Assembly (NCBI GenBank): GCA_038253945.1
Contig: JBBSGR010000033.1
Coordinates: 1 to 10,226, forward strand
Reading direction: 5' to 3'
Origin: JBBRYW01 sp038253945
Lineage (GTDB): Bacteria > Actinomycetota > Thermoleophilia > Gaiellales > Gaiellaceae
Length of the DNA stretch: 10,226 nucleotides
A program made the translations under genes and the position numbers. Below, in pieces: positions 1 to 6,492 of the stretch (positions are counted from its first letter, which is position 1; the number at the start of each line of letters is the position of its first letter). A model generated the notes under the pieces. The model saw only the letters and a list, made by a program, of their open reading frames with translations. It did no database searches and had not been told where the DNA came from.

Positions 1-7
1 CAGCGTC

Positions 8-37
8 TTGACACGTCGACGGTGCCACTCATACGTT
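8..37 (+). promoter_or_regulatory. Putative sigma70-type promoter of the operon
   Basis: TTGACA at 8-13 is a perfect -35 hexamer. It lies 18 bases before TACGTT at 32-37, which fits the actinobacterial TANNNT form of a -10 box but matches TATAAT at only three positions. Transcription would start near 43-45, about 30 bases before the ATG of the aldehyde dehydrogenase. A perfect 8-base palindrome, CGTCGACG at 14-21, lies just inside the spacer and could be part of an operator. This is the only non-coding stretch of any length in the window, so it is the natural place for an operon promoter. The -10 match is weak and no start site is shown. Confidence 0.45.
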
Positions 38-60
38 GCCGAGGCGATCGGCGTAGCGAA

Positions 61-67
61 AGGGAGG
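61..67 (+). promoter_or_regulatory. Ribosome binding site deciding the aldehyde dehydrogenase start
   Basis: AGGGAGG at 61-67 lies five bases before the ATG at 73. An in-frame ATG at 22 has no comparable site, and its extra 17 residues do not resemble an aldehyde dehydrogenase N-terminus. Position 73 is therefore the better start. Confidence 0.75.
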
Positions 68-72
68 CTCAG

Positions 73-1542
73 ATGAGCACAGTCGAGGCATCCGTGAAGG
101 AAAGCCGGCTCTACATCGGAGGCGATTGGGTCGATTCGGCCGGCGGCGCCGCGTTCGACGACCTCGACCCGTTCAACGGAGACGTGGTCGCCCGCGCCGC
201 CGCGGGGACGCGCGAGGACGCGAAGCGCGCCGTCGAATCGGCGGCCGCAGCCTTCCCCGAGTGGTCGCAGTCGCCGCCGGCGGCGCGCCAGGAGATCTTC
301 CTCAAAGCGGCCGAGATCCTCGACAGCCGCACGGAGCACGTAGCGTCATGGCTCACGCGCGAGACCGGTTGCACCTTCGGCTTCGCCATGTTCCAGCTGC
401 ATTTCGTCCCCGGGCTCTTCCGCCAGGCGGCGGCGATCGGCTACATGCCGCTCGGCGAAATCATCCCCTCCGACACCGGCGCGTTCGCGATGGGCGTGCG
501 GCGTCCACTCGGCGTCGTCGGTGCGATCGCGCCCTGGAACGCCGCGCTGATCCTCTCGGCGCGCTCGATCGCGGCGCCGCTCGCACTCGGCAACACGGTC
601 GTGCTCAAGCCGTCGGAGCTCTCGCCGTACGTCGGCGGACTGCTCTGGGGCGAGATCTTCGCCGAGGCGGGGCTGCCCGCGGGAGTCCTCAACATCGTGA
701 CTCACGCTCCCGGTGAGGCCGGAGCCGTCGGGGACGAGCTGGTCGAGAACCCAGCGGTTCGCTGCATCAACTTCACCGGCTCGACCGACACTGGGCGACG
801 CCTCGCCGAGGCCGCCGGTCGGAACCTGAAGCGACTCGTCCTCGAGCTGGGGGGCTCCAATCCGCTGATCGTCCTCGCCGACGCCGACCTCGACTACGCG
901 GTCAACGCAACCGCCTTCGGCGCGTTCCTGCACCAGGGGCAGATCTGCATGTCGGCGCGTCGGATCATCGTCGAGCGCCCGATCGCCGAGGAGTTCACGG
1001 CCAGGCTCGCGGAGAAAACCAAGGGCCTCAAGGTCGGCGACCCGACGGAGCAGGACACGATCATCGGACCGCTGATCAACGTGAGCGCCCTCGACATGGT
1101 CAAGGGCCGCGTCGAAGAGGCGGTTTCCAAGGGCGCGAAGGTCCTCGCGGGCGGCGAGGCCGTCGGAGCCTGCTTCCAGCCGACGCTGCTGGCCGACGTT
1201 CCGGCCGACTCGGAGTTCGCGAAGTCCGAGACGTTCGGACCGGTCGCGTCGATCGAGGTCGTGGACAGCGCGGAGGAGGCCGTGGGTCGCGCGAACGCCA
1301 CGAGCTACGGGCTGTCCTCCGGCATCCTCACGAGCGACACCGACAAGGGGCTCGCGCTCGCACAGCAGATCGACGCCGGGATCGTGCACGTCAACGACCA
1401 ACCTGTCGGCGACGAGCCGCAGATGCCCTTCGGCGGCGTGAAGGAAAGCGGCTGGGGGCGCTTCGGCGGCACCGCGGTCGTGAGCGAGTTCACCGAGCTG
1501 CACTGGATCACCGTCAGCAAGCCGCATCCCTTCCCGTTCTGA
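73..1542 (+). CDS. NAD(P)+-dependent aromatic aldehyde dehydrogenase (vanillin/benzaldehyde dehydrogenase-like)
   Basis: The product has 489 residues, the normal length for the aldehyde dehydrogenase superfamily, which oxidises aldehydes to carboxylic acids with NAD(P)+. The whole fold is present: an N-terminal IGGDWVD segment, the coenzyme-domain PWN motif (Asn156), the nucleotide-binding FTGSTDTG segment near 234-241, the general base Glu258 in LELGGSN, the catalytic Cys292 in GQICMSA, Glu386 in ETFGPV, and the C-terminal MPFGGVKESGWGRFGG motif at 451-466. The ending FTELHWITV resembles vanillin, benzaldehyde and salicylaldehyde dehydrogenases. It leads an operon for 4-hydroxybenzoate and protocatechuate breakdown, with a benzoylformate decarboxylase-like gene at the other end, so 4-hydroxybenzaldehyde or vanillin is a reasonable substrate (inference). 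The next gene begins seven bases after its stop. The enzyme class is secure; the substrate is not. Confidence 0.9.
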   Translation: MSTVEASVKESRLYIGGDWVDSAGGAAFDDLDPFNGDVVARAAAGTREDAKRAVESAAAAFPEWSQSPPAARQEIFLKAAEILDSRTEHVASWLTRETGCTFGFAMFQLHFVPGLFRQAAAIGYMPLGEIIPSDTGAFAMGVRRPLGVVGAIAPWNAALILSARSIAAPLALGNTVVLKPSELSPYVGGLLWGEIFAEAGLPAGVLNIVTHAPGEAGAVGDELVENPAVRCINFTGSTDTGRRLAEAAGRNLKRLVLELGGSNPLIVLADADLDYAVNATAFGAFLHQGQICMSARRIIVERPIAEEFTARLAEKTKGLKVGDPTEQDTIIGPLINVSALDMVKGRVEEAVSKGAKVLAGGEAVGACFQPTLLADVPADSEFAKSETFGPVASIEVVDSAEEAVGRANATSYGLSSGILTSDTDKGLALAQQIDAGIVHVNDQPVGDEPQMPFGGVKESGWGRFGGTAVVSEFTELHWITVSKPHPFPF

Positions 1543-1549
1543 GCCGCGG

Positions 1550-2404
1550 ATGGCCGAGCTCGTTCCGCTGCGTGCCGCAATCGAGGAGCTCGTCCACGAG
1601 GGCGATACGGTCGCCCTCGAGGGCTTCACGCACCTGATCCCGAACGCGGCCGGGCACGAGCTGATCCGGCAGCGCCGAGGCGAGCTCGCGCTCGTCCGGA
1701 TGACGCCGGATCTCGTCTACGACCAGCTCATCGGCGCGGGCTGCGCGAGGAAGCTCACGTTCTCCTGGGGCGGCAATCCCGGGGTCGGGTCGCTCCACCG
1801 CCTGCGCGATGCAGTCGAGCACAGCTGGCCGCGGCCGCTGGAGCTCGAAGAGCACTCTCACGCCGGCATGGCGGCGGCCTACGCCGCGGGCGCGGCGAAC
1901 CTGCCGTTCGGCGTGCTCCGCGGCTACGAGGGCTCGGATCTCCCCGCCCGCACGGTCGTCGAGCGTGTGACATGTCCGTTCACCGGCGAGGAGCTCGCCG
2001 CGGTTCGCGCCCACCGTCCGGACGTCGGAGTCGTCCACGCCCAGCAGGCCGACGGGCGAGGCAACGTCCAGCTCTGGGGAATCACCGGCGTCCAGAAGGA
2101 GGTCGTCCTCGCTTCGGCGCGGTCGATCGTGACGGTGGAGGAGATCGTGGACGAGCTGGAGCTCCGTCCGGGTGGCGTCGTTCTGCCTGCCTGGACGATC
2201 GACGCGGTCTGCCTCGCCCCCGGTGGAGCCCATCCCTCCTACGCCCACGGCTACTACGAGCGCAACAACGACTTCTACGTGCAGTGGGACGAGATCAGCC
2301 GCGATCGCGAGCGTTTCGACGCCTGGATCGAGCGGCATGTGCGCGGAACGAGCGACGCCGAGGAGTACCGGCGGAGCCTCGCGGCCGCCCAGGTGGCCGC
2401 GTGA
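1550..2404 (+). CDS. pcaI: 3-oxoadipate CoA-transferase subunit A (CatI/GctA-type)
   Basis: The 284-residue product is a family I CoA-transferase alpha subunit. With PcaJ it would transfer CoA from succinyl-CoA to 3-oxoadipate in the cytoplasm. Visible marks are the N-terminal segment HEGDTVALEGFTH, the glycine-rich FSWGGNPGVGSLHR loop at 71-84, DGRGNVQ near 168-174, and a C-terminal GGAHPSYAHGYYERNN stretch at 225-240. The length and the C-terminal extension match glutaconate CoA-transferase A and CatI of the chlorocatechol-degrading Pseudomonas strain B13, rather than the classical PcaI of about 230 residues. The ATG lies seven bases after the aldehyde dehydrogenase stop, with no clear ribosome binding site, so translational coupling is likely. 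The stop overlaps the next start as GTGA. The substrate assignment rests on the surrounding pca genes. Confidence 0.87.
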   Translation: MAELVPLRAAIEELVHEGDTVALEGFTHLIPNAAGHELIRQRRGELALVRMTPDLVYDQLIGAGCARKLTFSWGGNPGVGSLHRLRDAVEHSWPRPLELEEHSHAGMAAAYAAGAANLPFGVLRGYEGSDLPARTVVERVTCPFTGEELAAVRAHRPDVGVVHAQQADGRGNVQLWGITGVQKEVVLASARSIVTVEEIVDELELRPGGVVLPAWTIDAVCLAPGGAHPSYAHGYYERNNDFYVQWDEISRDRERFDAWIERHVRGTSDAEEYRRSLAAAQVAA

Positions 2405-3120
2405 GCGTCGCCGAACGAACGTACACCGCCGATGAGATGATGGCCGTCGAGGCGGCGCGGCGGCTACACGACGGAACCGTGTGCTTCGTCGGGATCGGCC
2501 TCCCGAGCCTCGCGGCGAACCTCGCGCGCGGGACGCACGCGCCAGAGTGCGTCCTGATCTACGAGAGCGGGGCGATCGGCGCGAAGCCGGCCCGGCTTCC
2601 GCTTTCGATCGGCGACGGCGAGCTCGCGGAGACCGCCGACACCGTCGTATCGGTGCCAGAGATGTTCGCGTACTGGCTTCAGGGCAGCCGGATCGACGTC
2701 GGCTTCCTCGGCGCTGCGCAGATCGATCGCAACGCCAACCTGAACAGCACGGTGATCGGCGAGTACGAGCGGCCGACGGTTCGGCTCCCGGGCGCCGGCG
2801 GCGCGCCGGAGATCGCGACCTCTGTCCGCGAGGTGATCGTGATGCTGCGCCAATCCCAGCGGGCGTTCGTCGAGCAGCTTGACTTCAAGACGAGCGTCGG
2901 CGATCGGGTCAGCGTCGTGGTGACCGACCTCGGCATCCTCGAGCGGCGCAACGGCGAGCTGACGCTGACCGCACTCCATCCGGGAGCGACGGCAGACGAA
3001 GCGCGGGAGGCGACCGGCTGGGAGCTTCGCGTCGCCGGCGAGCTCCGCGCGACGGCGCCTCCGACCGAGGCTGAGCTCACCGCACTTCGCGCCCTCGAGA
3101 CGACGAGTCGTGGCACGTGA
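2401..3120 (+). CDS. pcaJ: 3-oxoadipate CoA-transferase subunit B (CatJ/GctB-type)
   Basis: The 239-residue product is the catalytic beta subunit that pairs with PcaI. Glu55, in the IYESGAIG segment (53-60), sits almost exactly where glutaconate CoA-transferase B carries its thioester-forming Glu54. Other marks are the FVGIGLPSLAANLA segment at 29-42 and GFLGAAQIDRNANLNST around residue 100-116. The start is GTG at 2401, overlapping the pcaI stop in a GTGA; AGGTGG at 2391-2396 can serve as its ribosome binding site. The frame is open well upstream into pcaI, but that upstream sequence is arginine- and proline-rich shadow coding. Subunits A and B must form one complex, which fits the overlap. 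The family is clear; 3-oxoadipate as substrate is inferred from context. Confidence 0.87.
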   Translation: MSVAERTYTADEMMAVEAARRLHDGTVCFVGIGLPSLAANLARGTHAPECVLIYESGAIGAKPARLPLSIGDGELAETADTVVSVPEMFAYWLQGSRIDVGFLGAAQIDRNANLNSTVIGEYERPTVRLPGAGGAPEIATSVREVIVMLRQSQRAFVEQLDFKTSVGDRVSVVVTDLGILERRNGELTLTALHPGATADEAREATGWELRVAGELRATAPPTEAELTALRALETTSRGT

Positions 3121-3788
3121 GCGGCGCCTCGGGGGTCGATCCGCCGCTCCTCTATCCCGACTACCGCTCGACCAGGCTGCGTGCTCCGTTGCGGCCGCTG
3201 CTTCCTCTGCCGGAGTCGTTCCACGACCTCGAGAGCCCGATCTTCGGCCACGAGAGCGTTGGAGAGCTCGACCGAGACCTGACGCGCCAGCACGACGGCG
3301 AGCCGCTGGGGGAGCGGATCGTCGTCACCGGGCGCGTGCTCGAAGAGGACGGCCGGCCGGTGCGCGACACGCTGGTCGAGATCTGGCAGGCGAACGCCGG
3401 TGGGCGCTACAAGCACGAGGGCGACCGGCATCCTGCCCCGCTCGACCCGAACTTCAGCGGAGCCGGACGCTGCCTCACGGACGACGGAGGCCGCTACGAG
3501 TTCGTGACCGTAAAGCCGGGCGCGTATCCGTGGGGGAACCATCCCAACGCCTGGCGGCCCGCGCATATCCATTTCTCGCTCTTCGGACGCGCCTTCTCGA
3601 GCCGGCTCGTGACCCAGATGTACTTCCCCGGCGACCCGCTCTTCGAGCTCGATCCGATCATGGGCTCGGTGCCGGCGAACGCACGCGACCGCCTGGTCGC
3701 GAACTTCGAGCTCGGGCTGACGCAGCCTGAGTGGGCGCTTGGCTACCGGTTCGACATCGTCCTCCGCAGCACGCCCTTCGAGACGTGA
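3117..3788 (+). CDS. pcaH: Protocatechuate 3,4-dioxygenase, beta subunit
   Basis: The 223-residue product is the iron-bearing subunit of the intradiol dioxygenase that opens protocatechuate between the two hydroxyl carbons to give 3-carboxy-cis,cis-muconate. All four ferric ligands are visible: Tyr98 (GGRYKH), Tyr137 (AYPWGN), and His150 and His152 (AHIHFS). Their spacing of 39, 13 and 2 residues is identical to Tyr408, Tyr447, His460 and His462 of the Pseudomonas putida enzyme. Arg147 matches the active-site Arg457 and Trp139 matches Trp449. The N-terminal segment with YPDYRSTRLRAP is typical of PcaH. The start is GTG at 3117, overlapping the pcaJ stop as GTGA. The pcaG gene follows with the same type of overlap, as expected for subunits of one complex. 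Confidence 0.96.
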   Translation: MSGASGVDPPLLYPDYRSTRLRAPLRPLLPLPESFHDLESPIFGHESVGELDRDLTRQHDGEPLGERIVVTGRVLEEDGRPVRDTLVEIWQANAGGRYKHEGDRHPAPLDPNFSGAGRCLTDDGGRYEFVTVKPGAYPWGNHPNAWRPAHIHFSLFGRAFSSRLVTQMYFPGDPLFELDPIMGSVPANARDRLVANFELGLTQPEWALGYRFDIVLRSTPFET

Positions 3789-4267
3789 CCCAGGGTCTGA
3801 CCCCCTCTCAGACCGTCGGCCCGTTCTTCTCGATCGGCCTCACAGACGCGACTCAGAACGTGCTCGCTCCGGAGGGGGCCGTGCGCATCGCCGGCCGGGT
3901 GCTGGACGGAGCGGGGGATCCGATCCCGGACGCGGTGGTCGAGCTTTGGCAGCCGGGACCGGGCGGAACGCTCTGGGGACGGTGCGGGACGGACACCGAG
4001 GGTTGGTTCAAGTTCGTGACGGAGCGGCCCGCGCCGGAGGAGGGGGCGGCACCTGCGATCGACGTGCTGGTCTTCGCGCGCGGCCTGCTGAGGCATCTGG
4101 CCACGCGCCTCTACTTCCCGGACGAGCCCGCGAACGACGGCGACCCGGTGCTCGCGGCGCTCGACCCCGGTGAGCGCGACACGCTCGTCGCGCGTCGGGA
4201 CGGCGACGCACTTCGGTTCGACATCAGGCTCCAGGGCGACCAGCAGACGGTGTTCTTTGCCGTTTGA
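3785..4267 (+). CDS. pcaG: Protocatechuate 3,4-dioxygenase, alpha subunit
   Basis: The 160-residue product is the non-iron subunit that pairs with PcaH. It starts with the family hallmark TPSQTVGPFF and continues with IAGRVLDGAGDPIPDAVVELWQ, a shared intradiol-dioxygenase strand region, and ends with LRFDIRLQGDQQTVFFAV, close to the Pseudomonas PcaG C-terminus. As expected, it has none of the Tyr/Tyr/His/His iron ligands of PcaH. The GTG start at 3785 overlaps the pcaH stop as GTGA; an in-frame ATG at 3731 would add 18 residues unlike the family. At 160 residues it is about 40 shorter than Pseudomonas PcaG, mostly through shorter internal loops. The position of alpha Tyr16 of Pseudomonas is Phe here. 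Confidence 0.94.
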   Translation: MTQGLTPSQTVGPFFSIGLTDATQNVLAPEGAVRIAGRVLDGAGDPIPDAVVELWQPGPGGTLWGRCGTDTEGWFKFVTERPAPEEGAAPAIDVLVFARGLLRHLATRLYFPDEPANDGDPVLAALDPGERDTLVARRDGDALRFDIRLQGDQQTVFFAV

Positions 4268-5396
4268 GGCCGTCTTCGTGCCCGAGTCGCTCCGGGTCGC
4301 CGTGTCGGACGCAGCATGGGTGAGCGCGATGCTCGAGGCCGAGCGCGCGCTCGCGATCGCGGAGGCGAAGGTGGGCGTCATCTCGCAGGAGGAGGCCGAC
4401 GCCGTCGTCGAGGCATGCGGGAAGCGCTACGACGCGGAGGAGCTCGCCGAGGCGGGCCGGCAGGTCGGGAACCCAGTCGAGCCGCTGGTGCGTGCGTTGC
4501 GCGCGACCGCGGAGCGGGCGCACTGGGGCGCCACTAGCCAGGACATCGTCGACACGGCGATGTCGCTCGTCGCGCGGGAGGCGAAGCGAATCGTCGACGC
4601 CGAGCTTGGCGGCCTCGCGACGGCGTGCGCGCGCCTCGCCGACGAGCACCGCGCGAGCGTGATGGCCGGCAGGACGCTGCTCCAGCAGGCGACGCCGACG
4701 ACGTTCGGCCTCAAGGCGGCAGCCTGGCTGACGGGGATCAGCCAGGCGCGCGACGTCCTTGCCGTGGCCGAGCTGCCGGCCGAGCTCGGTGGCGCGTCGG
4801 GGACGCTCGCCGCGCTGGGAGAGCGGGGCCTGGACGTCCGAAAGCTCTACGCAGAGGAACTCGGCCTCGCCGAGCCCGTCGTTACCTGGCACACGATGCG
4901 TGTGCCGGTGGCGGTGCTCGGCGCCCGGCTCGCCATCGCCGCCGGCGCCGTCGAGAAGATTGCGCTCGACGTTCAGCTCCTGGCCCAGACCGAGGTCGGT
5001 GAGGTCCGCGAGCCCGCGGACGGAGGGTCGTCGACCATGCCGCACAAGCGCAATCCGGTGGGGTCGACGCTCGCGCGTGCGTGCGCGATCCGGGCCCGCG
5101 CCGCCGCCGGAACGTTGCTGGCCACGCAGGCGCAGGAGCACGAGCGCGCCGCGGGGGGCTGGCACGCCGAATGGGGCGCGCTCTCAGAGGCGCTCGCGGC
5201 CACCGGCGGTGCGGCGTCCTGGATGCGCGAGACGCTCGAGGGCCTCGAGGTGGACGTCGACCGCATGCGCGCGAACATCCGCCCCGAGACGCTGTCGGAG
5301 GCCGAGCGCTTCGGCCTAGCGCCCACCAAGCCCGAGGACTACCTCGGCTCGGCGAACGCGTTGATCGATCGCGCGCTCGCCGTGTACCGGCGATGA
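4257..5396 (+). CDS. pcaB: 3-carboxy-cis,cis-muconate cycloisomerase, internally shortened
   Basis: The product belongs to the fumarase/aspartase superfamily and would lactonise 3-carboxymuconate to 4-carboxymuconolactone. Visible are SDAAWVSAMLEAERALA at 17-33, HWGATSQDIVDT at 89-100, LLQQATPTTFGLK at 141-153, and the superfamily signature GSSTMPHKRNP at 257-267, followed by QEHERAAGGWHAEW at 293-306. The chosen TTG start at 4257 overlaps pcaG by 11 bases and gives an N-terminus (PFEAVF) that aligns with Pseudomonas PcaB. A GTG at 4278, with GAGG at 4266-4269, is the alternative. The protein has 379 residues against about 450 in Pseudomonas. The last residues (EDYLGSANALIDRA) still match the family end, so the loss is internal, after about residue 350. 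Function is likely but this gap is unusual. Confidence 0.92.
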   Translation: MPFEAVFVPESLRVAVSDAAWVSAMLEAERALAIAEAKVGVISQEEADAVVEACGKRYDAEELAEAGRQVGNPVEPLVRALRATAERAHWGATSQDIVDTAMSLVAREAKRIVDAELGGLATACARLADEHRASVMAGRTLLQQATPTTFGLKAAAWLTGISQARDVLAVAELPAELGGASGTLAALGERGLDVRKLYAEELGLAEPVVTWHTMRVPVAVLGARLAIAAGAVEKIALDVQLLAQTEVGEVREPADGGSSTMPHKRNPVGSTLARACAIRARAAAGTLLATQAQEHERAAGGWHAEWGALSEALAATGGAASWMRETLEGLEVDVDRMRANIRPETLSEAERFGLAPTKPEDYLGSANALIDRALAVYRR

Positions 5397-6127
5397 CCCT
5401 GAACCACCTTGTCGACGGCGAGGGGCCGGTCGTCGTCCTCTCGGGATCGCTCGGCTCGACGCTGGAGATGTGGGATCCGCAGGTCCCGGCGCTCGCCGAG
5501 CACTTCCGCGTAATCCGCTACGACCATCCGGGCCATGGCGGCTCGCCGCTCGCCGAGACGCGGACGATCGGCGATTTCGTGCGGGTCTTGCTCGCCCTAC
5601 TCGACGAGCTCGGCCTCGACCGTGTCTCGTTCTGCGGTCTCTCGCTCGGCGGAGCAATCGGGATGCAGCTCGCGCTCGTGGCCCCGGAACGTCTCGACCG
5701 GCTCGTCCTTTGTTGCACGTCGATGCGCTTCGCGACGCGCGAGTTCTGGGACGAGCGGATCGCAGCCGTGCGCACCGACGGTGTCGAGGCTGTCGCGGAC
5801 GTCGTGCTCAAGCGCTGGTTCACGCCGGAGTTTCCCGACGTGCGACGCTATCGCGAGATGCTCGTCTCGACCCCCACCGAGGGATACGCTCGGGCTTGCC
5901 AAGCGCTCCGCGAGTGGGACGCACGCGGCAGGCTTGGGGACGTGCGGGCGCCGACGCTGGCGATCGCCGCCGAGGACGACCCCTCCACGCCACCTGCCGA
6001 GCTCGAAGCGATCGTCGGCGAGATCGACGGCGCCCGTCTGGTCGTGCTCGAGCACGCACGCCACCTCGCCAACGTCGAGCGCGCTCCGGAGCTCAACGAC
6101 GCGGTGCTCGCGCACCTGGACGCATGA
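5393..6127 (+). CDS. pcaD: 3-oxoadipate enol-lactonase (alpha/beta hydrolase)
   Basis: The 244-residue product is an alpha/beta hydrolase that would hydrolyse 3-oxoadipate enol-lactone to 3-oxoadipate. The nucleophile Ser84 sits in GLSLGG (82-87), the acid is probably Asp196 in EDDPSTPP, and the base is His224 in the ARHLANVE motif typical of PcaD. The strand and oxyanion region GPVVVLSGSLGSTLEMWDPQ and the segment YDHPGHGGS at 43-51 are family-like. The ATG start overlaps the pcaB stop as ATGA, and the stop overlaps the pcaC start as ATGA. In many actinobacteria this enzyme is fused to PcaC as PcaL; here the same order is kept as two proteins. Without context, other alpha/beta hydrolases would be possible, but context and motifs agree. 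Confidence 0.94.
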   Translation: MTLNHLVDGEGPVVVLSGSLGSTLEMWDPQVPALAEHFRVIRYDHPGHGGSPLAETRTIGDFVRVLLALLDELGLDRVSFCGLSLGGAIGMQLALVAPERLDRLVLCCTSMRFATREFWDERIAAVRTDGVEAVADVVLKRWFTPEFPDVRRYREMLVSTPTEGYARACQALREWDARGRLGDVRAPTLAIAAEDDPSTPPAELEAIVGEIDGARLVVLEHARHLANVERAPELNDAVLAHLDA

Positions 6128-6492
6128 GCGACGACGCGTACGAGCGCGGGCTCCAGATCCGCCGCGAGGTGCTCGGCGACGACCACGTCGATCGGGCGAC
6201 CGAGCGCGCGACCGAAGAGACCGCGGAGTTCCAGGAGTTCATCACTCGCTACGCATGGGGCGAGATCTGGTCGCGTCCCGGGCTCGACCGGCGCACGCGC
6301 AGCGCCATCACGGTGACAGCGCTCGTCGCCCTTGGCCGCTTCGACGAGCTCGAGCTGCACATTCACGGCGCCCGCCGGAACGGGCTGTCGGACGACGAGA
6401 TCAAGGAAGTGCTGCTCCACACCGCGATCTACTGCGGCGTTCCGGCTGCGAACAGCGCCTTCGCGGTGTTCCAGAGGGTCCTCTCGGAGTGA
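6124..6492 (+). CDS. pcaC: 4-carboxymuconolactone decarboxylase
   Basis: The 122-residue product is a small all-helical protein of the carboxymuconolactone decarboxylase/AhpD superfamily. It would decarboxylate 4-carboxymuconolactone to 3-oxoadipate enol-lactone, the substrate of the preceding PcaD. Characteristic segments are RREVLGDDHVDRA at 13-25, WGEIWSRPGLDRRTRS at 45-60, and the conserved block ELHIHGARRNGLSDDEIKEV at 77-96, followed by AIYCGVPAAN. His81 lies in the conserved block. The only cysteine is Cys104, so the CXXC of peroxidase-type AhpD relatives is absent, as expected for the decarboxylase. The ATG overlaps the pcaD stop as ATGA, and the stop overlaps the pobA start as GTGA. 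Length and motifs match stand-alone PcaC. Confidence 0.95.
   Translation: MSDDAYERGLQIRREVLGDDHVDRATERATEETAEFQEFITRYAWGEIWSRPGLDRRTRSAITVTALVALGRFDELELHIHGARRNGLSDDEIKEVLLHTAIYCGVPAANSAFAVFQRVLSE

Noticed and set aside
22..72. Alternative ATG start of the aldehyde dehydrogenase
   Set aside because: It lies between the -35 and -10 elements of the probable promoter, lacks a ribosome binding site, and adds residues unlike the family.
346..1629. Minus-strand open frame of 427 codons
   Set aside because: It is antisense to the aldehyde dehydrogenase and pcaI, has low-complexity Arg/Asp/Glu-rich composition and no family features.
1514..2338. Minus-strand open frame of 274 codons
   Set aside because: It mirrors pcaI, which has strong CoA-transferase motifs; no domain is visible in the antisense translation.
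1972..2400. Apparent N-terminal extension of PcaJ
   Set aside because: This is the shadow frame of pcaI, rich in Arg and Pro. CoA-transferase homology begins shortly after the GTG at 2401.
4278..4280. GTG as the start of pcaB
   Set aside because: It has a GAGG at 4266-4269 and remains possible, but it would remove the PFEAVF segment that aligns with the N-terminus of Pseudomonas PcaB, so TTG at 4257 was preferred.
5535..6488. Apparent long N-terminal extension of PobA (705-codon frame)
   Set aside because: The upstream part is the out-of-frame reading of pcaD and pcaC. The PobA N-terminus aligns with known enzymes from the GTG at 6489.
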